The notes beneath the pieces were generated by a model, which saw only the letters and a program-made list of their open reading frames with translations, was not told where the DNA came from and searched no databases. From positions 1 through 38,137 of the forward strand of contig CAZAKZ010000043.1 of NCBI GenBank assembly GCA_964485695.1: a stretch of DNA of 38,137 nt. Direction: 5' to 3'. Shown here piece by piece: positions 1-6,873 of this stretch. Source of the stretch: CAZAKZ01 sp964485695 (GTDB lineage: Bacteria > Planctomycetota > JAFGQW01). Position numbers and translations under genes: made by a program. The number at the start of each line of letters is the position of its first letter. The stretch's first letter is position 1.

Positions 1-136
1 GCCGATCCGTCACCTCGTTGACGGTGAAGGAAAAGATGAGCCCTTTGCACGCTCTTTTCAGGAATCCCTGCGAAGAGTAGGTCATCAAAAACCGCTCGAA
101 GTCTTGGTCTACATCGAAGTCGCCGTTCTTCTCCAA
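1..136 (-). CDS. Possible 5' part of an unidentified gene running off the window
   Basis: On the minus strand an open frame begins at a TTG codon (136-134), directly after an in-frame TAG, and stays open for 45 codons to the window edge. An AGAGGA stretch lies 5 bases before the TTG and could be a ribosome binding site. About three quarters of the third codon positions are G or C, as expected for real coding DNA in this GC-rich genome. The predicted start reads MEKNGDFDVDQDFERF. I do not recognise the family. It could equally be part of the decayed DNA that includes the transposase remnant just upstream. Confidence 0.4.
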   Translation of the reverse strand, partial: MEKNGDFDVDQDFERFLMTYSSQGFLKRACKGLIFSFTVNEVTDR

Positions 137-195
137 GGTAGTCCTCTACTGTTACTGCAGCGCTCCCCATGAACCTTCGTTTGGCGTAAGAGGGG

Positions 196-324
196 AGAGA
201 GCCCCACGCACTTGGGGGAGATGAGGATCACCAGAGGATCGGTGATGAGCGCGATCACCCGTTGGAGACCTCCGCAGACATCACATTCGAACTCTTCGAC
301 CCGGAACACCCGCATCATCAATTC
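196..324 (-). pseudogene. Remnant of IS91-like (Y2) transposase C-terminus
   Basis: The minus-strand translation contains MMRVFRVEEFECDVCGG followed by LQRVIALITDPLVI. This strongly resembles the C-terminal end of IS91/IS1294-type transposases, where an LLRRVF-like segment precedes a CxxCGG knuckle and an IAxITDPxVI segment. The family resemblance is from memory and was not searched. Only this tail is recognisable: no catalytic HUH or tyrosine region lies in the surrounding 500 bases, and the sequence after the DPLVI segment departs from the family as if frameshifted. It is best read as a dead fragment of a rolling-circle-type insertion element. Confidence 0.6.
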
Positions 325-447
325 CGGCCCAGGCGAGGACGCCGTGGGTTCGGGCCTGGTTTCTGTTAAATATCTGTACAGCGAGAAGGGGAAGAAATGC
401 TCACGATCAGGCAAACGTCGTAAGGCGTTGCCGGGTAGAGAGAGGGG

Positions 448-499
448 GGCGTGAGCCCGAGCGCTTTCGAGCTCACGCCGAAAGGATATGCTATTCTTT
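448..499. repeat. Two adjacent hairpins upstream of the flavodoxin-like gene
   Basis: GGCGTGAGC at 448-456 is a perfect inverted match to GCTCACGCC at 471-479, giving a 9-bp stem. Two bases later AAAGGATA (481-488) pairs with TATTCTTT (492-499) around a 3-base loop, with one G-T wobble. No long T-run follows on either strand, so these are not typical terminators. They lie between the transposase remnant and the gene at 627, and could be an element terminus or a leader structure. The rest of 325-626 shows nothing I can call. Confidence 0.4.
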
Positions 500-626
500 C
501 TAACCCAAGACAACGGCAACAGCAAGGCATGGGTGCCTGGGCGGTTCAGCGCCTTGACGGCAGCCGCTGCCTGCGGGAGAATGGCGTTATTCCGCTAGCA
601 ACGATTCCATCCGAAAGGACGAATCC

Positions 627-1268
627 ATGGTTCGCCTCACGTTGATGCTCGCTGCTCTCATGGCTTTTATCGGCTGCGCGGGCGAAGGTGATTCAGAAAA
701 TGTCGGCCGAGAAGTAAAGGCACCGGCCCCGTCCGGTGACGGTTCGCCGCACGTTCTTATCGGGTACCACTCCCTGACGGGGAACACGAAGAAGCTCGCC
801 GGCGCCGTGGCCGAGGGCGTGGCGAGGGTTCCGGGCGTCACGGTGGTGACCCGGAAGGTGTCCGAGATCACCCGGGAAGACCTGGACCTGGCCGACGGTC
901 TGGTGCTCGGTTCGCCGACCTACTACGGGAACGTCCCCGGGGAGATGAAGGCGGTCCTCGACAACTGGTCGTGGAAGATGAAGATCGACTTCACGAACAA
1001 GGTCGGAGGCGCCTTCGCCACCGGCGGCGAGGTGGCCGGAGGCCAGGAGCACGTGGTGCTCTCGCTGCTGCTCTTCATGGTGCACAACCGCATGGTTCTG
1101 GTCGGGCCGCTTCACGAGAGGCAGACGATGCAATTCGGCTCCTCCGGCGCCGTGGCCGTGACCGGAATGTCTGATCCGGGCGTGGGCGGCGACGAGCTCG
1201 AGAACGGGCGGAAGCTCGGTGAGCGGGTCGCCTCCATCACCAAACGCCTGCACGGACGGGCGAAGTGA
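627..1268 (+). CDS. Flavodoxin/WrbA-like lipoprotein
   Basis: This 213-aa protein has a lipoprotein signal peptide: a hydrophobic stretch ending in FIGC, so Cys17 would be the lipidated residue. It is followed by a flavodoxin-like fold. Residues 47-56 (YHSLTGNTKK) match the FMN-phosphate loop of flavodoxins and NAD(P)H:quinone reductase-type proteins. LVLGSPTYYGNVPGEMK and the GGAFATGGE segment match the flavin-contacting loops of the WrbA group. The ATG is preceded by AAAGGA at 7 bases. The likely role is FMN-dependent electron transfer or quinone reduction. The export signal is odd, because relatives are normally cytoplasmic. The PQQ-propeller gene starts 35 bases downstream on the same strand, so the two may be co-transcribed. 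Confidence 0.82.
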   Translation: MVRLTLMLAALMAFIGCAGEGDSENVGREVKAPAPSGDGSPHVLIGYHSLTGNTKKLAGAVAEGVARVPGVTVVTRKVSEITREDLDLADGLVLGSPTYYGNVPGEMKAVLDNWSWKMKIDFTNKVGGAFATGGEVAGGQEHVVLSLLLFMVHNRMVLVGPLHERQTMQFGSSGAVAVTGMSDPGVGGDELENGRKLGERVASITKRLHGRAK

Positions 1269-1303
1269 GGATTGCCCTGTTTATTTAACTGAAGGAAGTC
1301 AAC

Positions 1304-2713
1304 ATGAAGCTCTGGTGCCTTCTTCTTTCGCTCGCGTTTGGCTCGGTTTCCCAGGGCCAGGGAGGCGAATGGCCCATGCTGGGCGGCCGGCCGGACCGGA
1401 ACATGGTCTCGGGCGAGAAGGGCCTGCCCGCCACCTGGGATGCAAATAACAAGAAGAACATCAAGTGGATCGCGAACCTGGGGACGCAGACCTTCAGCAA
1501 TCCGGTGGTGAGCGGGGGAAGGATCTTCATCGGGACCAACAACGGCCAGCCCCGCGATCCCGCCGTCAAGGGCGATCGCGGCGCGCTGATGTGTTTCTCG
1601 GAGGCGGACGGAAAGTTCCTCTGGCAGGCGGTCCACGAAAAGCTCGCTTCAGGTAATGACGAGGACTGGGTCGAGATCGGCATCTGTTCCACTCCGTGCG
1701 TGGCCGGCGATCGGGTTTACTACGTCAGCAATCGAGGCGAGCTCGTCTGCTGCGATGCCGAGGGCTTTGCGGACAAGGAGAACGACGGCCCTTTCAAGGA
1801 CGAGAAGCGCACCGGAGCCCACGACGCCGATGTTGTCTGGCGTCTCGACATGCTGGGGGACCTTGGCGTCTCGCCCTACCAGGCGTCGGCCTCGTCTCCT
1901 CTCGTCGTGGGTGAGCTCGTCTTCGTCCTGACCGGCCAGGGGGTGGACAACAACACGCACAAGGTGAAGAAGCCCGGCGCTCCCAGCTTCATCGCCGTGA
2001 ACCGGCGCACCGGAAAGGTGGTGTGGAAGGACAGCTCGCCCGGGGACCGCATCGTCGACGGCCAGTGGGGATCACCGGCCTGCGGCGTGGTGGAGGGCCG
2101 GCCCCAGGTCGCCTTTCCCGGTGGGGATGGCTGGCTCTATGCCTTCGAGCCCGAGACCGGAAAACTCCTCTGGAAGTTCAACTGCAAGGCGCACGAAAAG
2201 GCGAAGACGCAGAACCACCTCCTCGCAACGCCGGTCTACGCCGGCACCTGGGTCCTCGTCGCCGTGGGGCCGAATCCAGAACTCGGCAGCGGCCCCGGCT
2301 GTCTCCGGGCCATCGATGCCAGGAAGCGGGGTGATGTGACCGGGAGCGGCGAGGCGTGGCGTACCGGGCCCACGGATTTCGGTTGCAGCATCTCCACCGT
2401 GGCGGTCCACGAGGGCCTGGTCTACGCCGCCGAACTCGACGGCTTCCTCCAGTGCATCGACCTGGCTACGGGAAAACGCATCTGGCGTCACGACCTCCTG
2501 TCGACGGTGTGGGGATCCCCCCTCGTCGCGGACGGGAAGGTCTACATCCGAAACGGGGATGGAGACGTCGTCGTTCTTCAGGCGGGCCGCAAGATAAAGG
2601 TCCTCGCTACCAACACCCTGCCCGGGCTGCAGCAGGGAACCGTGGTCGCCGCGGCCGGTGTCCTCTACATCGCCGGCACGCACCAGCTCTATGCCGTCGC
2701 CCCGGGCGACTGA
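1304..2713 (+). CDS. Exported PQQ-binding-like beta-propeller protein
   Basis: This 469-aa protein begins with a signal peptide (MKLWCLLLSLAFGSVSQGQG) and then carries repeated propeller blades. Repeated ALMCFSEADGKFLWQ-, VVCRRTGKVVW- and YAFEPETGKLLW-like segments are typical of PQQ-like or BamB-like eight-bladed propellers. The first motif is WPMLGGRPDRN, the equivalent of the WPxFRG start seen in sister proteins in this window. AAGGA lies 7 bases before the ATG. Such proteins act in the periplasm, but whether this one binds PQQ or any substrate cannot be told from sequence. Its stop codon lies one base from the stop of the convergent propeller gene at 2715-4103. Confidence 0.88.
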   Translation: MKLWCLLLSLAFGSVSQGQGGEWPMLGGRPDRNMVSGEKGLPATWDANNKKNIKWIANLGTQTFSNPVVSGGRIFIGTNNGQPRDPAVKGDRGALMCFSEADGKFLWQAVHEKLASGNDEDWVEIGICSTPCVAGDRVYYVSNRGELVCCDAEGFADKENDGPFKDEKRTGAHDADVVWRLDMLGDLGVSPYQASASSPLVVGELVFVLTGQGVDNNTHKVKKPGAPSFIAVNRRTGKVVWKDSSPGDRIVDGQWGSPACGVVEGRPQVAFPGGDGWLYAFEPETGKLLWKFNCKAHEKAKTQNHLLATPVYAGTWVLVAVGPNPELGSGPGCLRAIDARKRGDVTGSGEAWRTGPTDFGCSISTVAVHEGLVYAAELDGFLQCIDLATGKRIWRHDLLSTVWGSPLVADGKVYIRNGDGDVVVLQAGRKIKVLATNTLPGLQQGTVVAAAGVLYIAGTHQLYAVAPGD

Positions 2714-2714
2714 A

Positions 2715-4103
2715 TTACCCATCCGTCATATCAGAGATGGCCACCACGTGGCCGCGGGTGCGGATGAAGAGGGTCCCCCGGCAAAGGGCCGGCGTGGCCA
2801 TGCAGACCTCGCCCATGTGGTTCGTGGCGAGGACCTCGAACTCCGGCCCGGCCTTCAGCACGAAGACCTCGCCGTTCTCGCGGGTGTAATAGACCTTGCC
2901 GTCGGCGGCCACGGCGGAGGCCGAGAATCCGCTCCGGCTCCTGCTGCCCAGTCGCTTCTTGTAGAGCCGCTTCCCGGTCCTGGCTTCGAAGCAGGCCAGC
3001 ACACCGTTGTTCTGGCAGACGTAAAGGTGATCGCCGTAGACCAGCGGCGTCTGGAGGTACGAGCCCTCCCGCTGCCGGAACCAGGCGAGGTGTTTTCCCG
3101 GCTGGTCGGAGGTCGGAGGCTCGAGGTCGCCCGAGGCGGTCAGGCGAACGGCGTAGATGGGCGACCGGCCGCCGTGGGCGTTGGTGATGAAGACGAGACC
3201 GTGGGCGACGACGGGGGTGGGCACGGGGATGTCGCCCCCGCCCTCCAGCCGCCAGACTTCCTTGCCGGTCTTTGCGTCATAGCCGCCGATGTGCATCCAC
3301 CCGTTGACGAGGACCAGGGCCCGGTCACCCACCTCGTGGATCGTCGGCGTGCCCCAGGTGGGGACCTCGTCCCGCGGTGTGCGCCAGATCTCGCGGCCGT
3401 TCTCGAGGCTGAACGCGGCCAGGAAGGAGTCCTCCTGGACGTCGCACTGCACGATGACGGTGCCGTCGTGGATGACCGGTGAGCTGCCGAAGCCCCACTG
3501 GGCCGATGGCGCCGTGTGGAATCCGCTGTCGAGAACGCCCAGGTCCTTCTTCCAGCGCAGTTTCCCGTTCATGTCGTAGCAGTAGAGCCCTTCCGAGCCG
3601 AAGAAGGCCACGGCGCGGCGGCCGCTCAAGGCCATGGTGCAGTTGGCGTGAGTGGCCTTGGGGTGGCGCTTCACCTCCGGCACGCCCCTGTGCGCGGTCC
3701 GCTTCCAGAGCACCTTTCCCGTGTTCCTGTCCAGGCAGTAGACCTTCCAGGTATGCCGGGAGCTGTCGTCCACGGATCCGACGCTGCCGTAGAGGCCCAC
3801 GCGCAGGACGTCCTTGCCGCTGTCGCTCAGCGCGGTGGTGACGAACAGGCGATCGTCCCAGATCACCGGACTGGAGTGACCCAGTCCGGGAATGGCCGTC
3901 TTCCAGAGGACGTTCTCGACCTTCTTGCCCTCGGATGCGTCGGCATTCCAGGTGACGGGCGTTGCATAGCCTTCCTGAACGCCCCTGGCCCGGCTCCCCC
4001 GGAACGAGGGCCAGTGTTGTTCCGGTCCCTGGGCCTCGCACAGCGCCGTGTCCGGACCGAGGAACCAGCAGAGGGTGAGAATCGCAGCAGTGTGGAGTTT
4101 CAT
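2715..4103 (-). CDS. Exported PQQ-binding-like beta-propeller protein
   Basis: This 462-aa protein has a signal peptide (ALCEAQGP end), then WPSFRGSRARGVQEG and blade motifs such as VYCLDRNTGKVLWKR, GYDAKTGKEVWRLEGG and ACFEARTGKRLYKKR. The C-terminal EVLATNHMGE-type segment is shared with the paralogues at 25617 and 27002. A strong ribosome binding site (AAGGAGG, 7 bases) fixes the start. It lies 51 bases downstream of the cyclase gene on the same strand, so it could be the last gene of the terpenoid operon, although a weak hairpin lies in the gap. It is convergent with the propeller gene at 1304. The function beyond a periplasmic scaffold or sensor role is unknown. Confidence 0.88.
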   Translation of the reverse strand: MKLHTAAILTLCWFLGPDTALCEAQGPEQHWPSFRGSRARGVQEGYATPVTWNADASEGKKVENVLWKTAIPGLGHSSPVIWDDRLFVTTALSDSGKDVLRVGLYGSVGSVDDSSRHTWKVYCLDRNTGKVLWKRTAHRGVPEVKRHPKATHANCTMALSGRRAVAFFGSEGLYCYDMNGKLRWKKDLGVLDSGFHTAPSAQWGFGSSPVIHDGTVIVQCDVQEDSFLAAFSLENGREIWRTPRDEVPTWGTPTIHEVGDRALVLVNGWMHIGGYDAKTGKEVWRLEGGGDIPVPTPVVAHGLVFITNAHGGRSPIYAVRLTASGDLEPPTSDQPGKHLAWFRQREGSYLQTPLVYGDHLYVCQNNGVLACFEARTGKRLYKKRLGSRSRSGFSASAVAADGKVYYTRENGEVFVLKAGPEFEVLATNHMGEVCMATPALCRGTLFIRTRGHVVAISDMTDG

Positions 4104-4125
4104 GGAGCGGCCTCCTTCAGTGAAT

Positions 4126-4153
4126 ACCCGGGAATCATACCACGAATCCCGGT
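4126..4153 (-). terminator. Weak hairpin between cyclase and propeller genes
   Basis: CCGGGA (4128-4133) and TCCCGG (4147-4152) form a 6-bp stem just after the stop codon of the cyclase gene, read on the minus strand. There is no clean T-run, so termination would be weak or partial. It may instead separate expression levels of the two genes. Confidence 0.25.
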
Positions 4154-4154
4154 T

Positions 4155-5996
4155 TCAGATCCCCTGTCGGAATTTACTGAGAACGCGCTCGAGGGCGGAG
4201 ACCGTGAATATCAGAGGGTAGAGCTCTTCCCGGTACCAGAGCCTGGCGAAGTAGAGGCCGATGGGTGTCGATTCGTACCGCGATCCCGCGGCCGTCCTGT
4301 GGGTGAGCCATCGGCATCCCCTGGCCACGGCTTCCTCGCCGGCTCCGGGCAGGCTCGTGAGGGCTTCCACCGAAAGGGCGGTCTCCTCGATGGATGAGGC
4401 CACGCCGGGCCCGCCGCCGAAGCCCCCGTCCGGATTCTGCGCCGACAGCAGCCAGGCCATGCCCCGGTCCATCGCCTGCCGCCACTCCTGACCCGGCGAC
4501 AGTCCGGCACACATCAGCACCCGCGTGGTCCCGTACACGGGATTCGTCTCGTCCTCGGTCCAGGGATTTCCAAACCACAGCGGAATCCAGGCGCCGTCTT
4601 CCCGCTGGGTCCGGAGTAGAAAATCGAAGGCGCGGCCCATGGCCCGCTTCACCCGCCGCTCCACGGCGTCGGGAAGGGAGCCCTTCCAGGCGCTCCACGC
4701 CCGGAGCGAGTGCGCTGTCAGATCCGGGCTGCTTTGATCGAACGGCAGCTTTCCCCAGCCGCGGCAGAAGGTGGGGATTCCGCCGTCCCGGTTCTGGAGA
4801 TCCAGAAGCCACTCGATGCCGGCGCGCACCGCCTGGAGGGTATCAGGATCCTCGCCGTCTCCGAGGCTGGACAGGGCCAGGAGAGCACCGGGGGTGTCGT
4901 CCGCGTCGGGGACGCCGCCGCTTCGATCGGTCCACGCCCATCCGCCCGGAGCCGCGTGGGTGTACGGATGCCTGACCCGCATCTGCTGGCGAAGGAGCCA
5001 GGCGGCGAGAGATCTTCGCTCGTCCCCCGAGAGGGCTCTCGCGAGGCGTCCCCCGGCGGACAAGGTCCGTATGGACAGGGTGGTGACCCAGGTTGCCAGG
5101 TTCGTGTCGATGGGCCAGCTCCCGTCTTCCCGGGCGGAATCCACCAGGAACTTCACGCTCCTTCGGGTCACGGCATGATCCGTCCCGCCTGCGGCGGCGA
5201 GGCTCATGGCGACGAAGCTCGTCAGCGGAGCGGCTTCGAGGAATCCTCCGGATGCGGGCTGAATGGAATCGAGAATCCGAAGGGTTCTCTTCCGGGCGAG
5301 AAGGCGTATCAAACGCGCTGCCGGATTTCGGGTCGGACGATGGTGGTGCCCGACCTGGCCGATGGCGATGAGGGCGGGCAAGGCGTAGCTCACCACGGGC
5401 AGGCCCAGCCACCGGAACCAGGACCGGGGCAAGGCCGCGAGTTCGAAGGGCAGCCTCGGAATGGAGTTCCAGGCGTCTCTCCCCTGGCCGAACCTCCCTG
5501 CCAGGGCGCACATTGTCAGGATCGGGACCGAGAAGGTCCGGTCCGTTCCGTAGCGTCGGCCGATGGCCCCGGCCAGTGAAGAAGCCGTGAGATCGCCGAT
5601 CTCCTCCTTCAGCCACGCCTCGGCACATAAACGGGTCTCTTCGATGCCACACAGGGATAGCGTGGCCCAGGCGAGGGCGGTGGTGCTGATGTTGCTCGGG
5701 CACTCCACGGTGTCTCCGAAACCGCCGTCCTCGTTCTGGTGATGCCGGAGCCACCGGAGGCCGCGCTGGATCAATCCCGCGAGGTCCTCTTGTTCTTCGC
5801 TGTGATTGCGCCGGACGATTTCCAGGGCGCATACCGCCGTGGCCGTGGAGAGGGCGCTCGCCGAGAGCTCACCTTCCCAGTGCCCGGCAGGAACACGCAT
5901 GGAGAGGAGTCGTTCCCGGGAGGCGGCGAGTGTTCTTTCGACCTCGTCCAGGTCCACCGCCGTCGGCCGCGGTTCAGGGATGTTCGTCTCAGGCAA
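4155..5996 (-). CDS. Class II terpene cyclase of the squalene-hopene cyclase family
   Basis: This 613-aa protein is close to the usual 630 aa of squalene-hopene cyclases. Residues 364-367 are DADD, the DXDD acid motif that protonates the substrate. SPDLTAH at 423-429 matches the SHC segment in which an Asp and a His four residues apart (D447/H451 in the Alicyclobacillus enzyme) support that acid. QW-type repeats are visible (QNEDGGFGD, QNRDGGIP, QREDGAW, QNPDGGFGG). DGSWPIDTNLATWVTT and SGGFLEAAPLTSFV are also SHC-like. The catalytic set looks intact, so an active polyene cyclase is likely; the substrate (squalene or a C20 diphosphate) is not determined. The ATG overlaps the upstream repeat-protein stop by 8 bases, so the two are translationally coupled. 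The last gene of the clear five-gene operon. Confidence 0.88.
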   Translation of the reverse strand: MPETNIPEPRPTAVDLDEVERTLAASRERLLSMRVPAGHWEGELSASALSTATAVCALEIVRRNHSEEQEDLAGLIQRGLRWLRHHQNEDGGFGDTVECPSNISTTALAWATLSLCGIEETRLCAEAWLKEEIGDLTASSLAGAIGRRYGTDRTFSVPILTMCALAGRFGQGRDAWNSIPRLPFELAALPRSWFRWLGLPVVSYALPALIAIGQVGHHHRPTRNPAARLIRLLARKRTLRILDSIQPASGGFLEAAPLTSFVAMSLAAAGGTDHAVTRRSVKFLVDSAREDGSWPIDTNLATWVTTLSIRTLSAGGRLARALSGDERRSLAAWLLRQQMRVRHPYTHAAPGGWAWTDRSGGVPDADDTPGALLALSSLGDGEDPDTLQAVRAGIEWLLDLQNRDGGIPTFCRGWGKLPFDQSSPDLTAHSLRAWSAWKGSLPDAVERRVKRAMGRAFDFLLRTQREDGAWIPLWFGNPWTEDETNPVYGTTRVLMCAGLSPGQEWRQAMDRGMAWLLSAQNPDGGFGGGPGVASSIEETALSVEALTSLPGAGEEAVARGCRWLTHRTAAGSRYESTPIGLYFARLWYREELYPLIFTVSALERVLSKFRQGI

Positions 5997-6873
5997 GGCT
6001 CAGGTGTCCCAGGGAGAGCAACGCGTGGTAGGTGTATTCACAGTCCTCGGTATCATCCGCCCAGGTCCCGCAAAATCCCCTTCCGGTCCAGAGCGTGTCG
6101 AGAAAATCGAGTGAGGATTCCTTCAGGTGCGCGATGGAGATCCCCGATCCGACTAGGGCGTGGAGGGCCGTGGCCGTGGAGAGCAGATCCGGAATCGGCG
6201 CGCCATCCGCGGCCCGAAAACCGCCCTCGGGTCCGGCTCGTGCCAGGAGCCACTCCGGAGAAGCCGGCGGCACCGGTGCCCGGAGCTGACGGAGGACCGT
6301 GACGGCGGCCGCCGTGGTGGGCGTGGTTCCCGCGGGAACGCCCTGCCGGCTGGCGAACGCCCCGTCCTCCAGCAAGAGAGAGGTGATGGATCGCCCCAGC
6401 CCTTCCGTGTCGGCCGGCTTCCCTCCCAGGTCCTGGAGGGCTCCGAGAGCCAGGAAGCCGTGGTAGACGGTGCCGCTCGGCGCCCCGGGCGTCGGCCCGA
6501 ATCCCCCGTCCGCGCACCGGTGAGAATCGATGCGCTCCATCAGGTGCCGGACCGTATCCGGTCCCGGGAGTGTGCCGGGGAGGGCGGCCCAGCACCGAGC
6601 CAGGCAGGTGAGATGAACCAGATCGAGGCCCTCGCCGTCTCCGAAGCTCTCGAGATAGGGCCGCACCCTATCCACGGGCGGCTCCCGGCCGAGGGCGAGG
6701 AGGCTTTCGAGCAGGAACACGGTATAGTAGAGATCGCTGTTTCCCGCCCGGTCCCGGGCTCCGCCGTCCTCGTTGAACTGCTCCTCGAGGAACGCGACGA
6801 CGGGTTCACGGGCTTTCTCGAGAATCCCGGGAGCTCGTCGCGCGGCTTGCAGCATTTCGAGCCTCAAACTCAC
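5989..6873 (-). CDS. Prenyltransferase/squalene-oxidase repeat protein
   Basis: This is a protein of about 294 aa made of alpha/alpha-barrel repeats of the prenyltransferase/squalene oxidase type, with EQFNEDGGARDR, CADGGFGPTPG, GPEGGFRAADGAP and the terminal DCEYTYHALLSLGHL. It has no DXDD motif, so it is not a full class II cyclase. It resembles protein-prenyltransferase beta-like or cyclase-half domains, and could partner the cyclase encoded next. I chose the GTG at 6873-6871 because AAGGA lies 7 bases upstream; an ATG at 6855 is the alternative. The open frame extends further upstream, but that part is a shadow of the synthase gene. The start overlaps the end of the polyprenyl synthase gene by 68 bases, which is unusually long, and the stop overlaps the cyclase start. 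Confidence 0.78.
   Translation of the reverse strand: MSLRLEMLQAARRAPGILEKAREPVVAFLEEQFNEDGGARDRAGNSDLYYTVFLLESLLALGREPPVDRVRPYLESFGDGEGLDLVHLTCLARCWAALPGTLPGPDTVRHLMERIDSHRCADGGFGPTPGAPSGTVYHGFLALGALQDLGGKPADTEGLGRSITSLLLEDGAFASRQGVPAGTTPTTAAAVTVLRQLRAPVPPASPEWLLARAGPEGGFRAADGAPIPDLLSTATALHALVGSGISIAHLKESSLDFLDTLWTGRGFCGTWADDTEDCEYTYHALLSLGHLSLA

Noticed and set aside
451..645. Small 64-codon plus-strand frame before the flavodoxin-like gene
   Set aside because: It starts inside a hairpin, overlaps the real start and ribosome binding site at 627, and shows no family resemblance.
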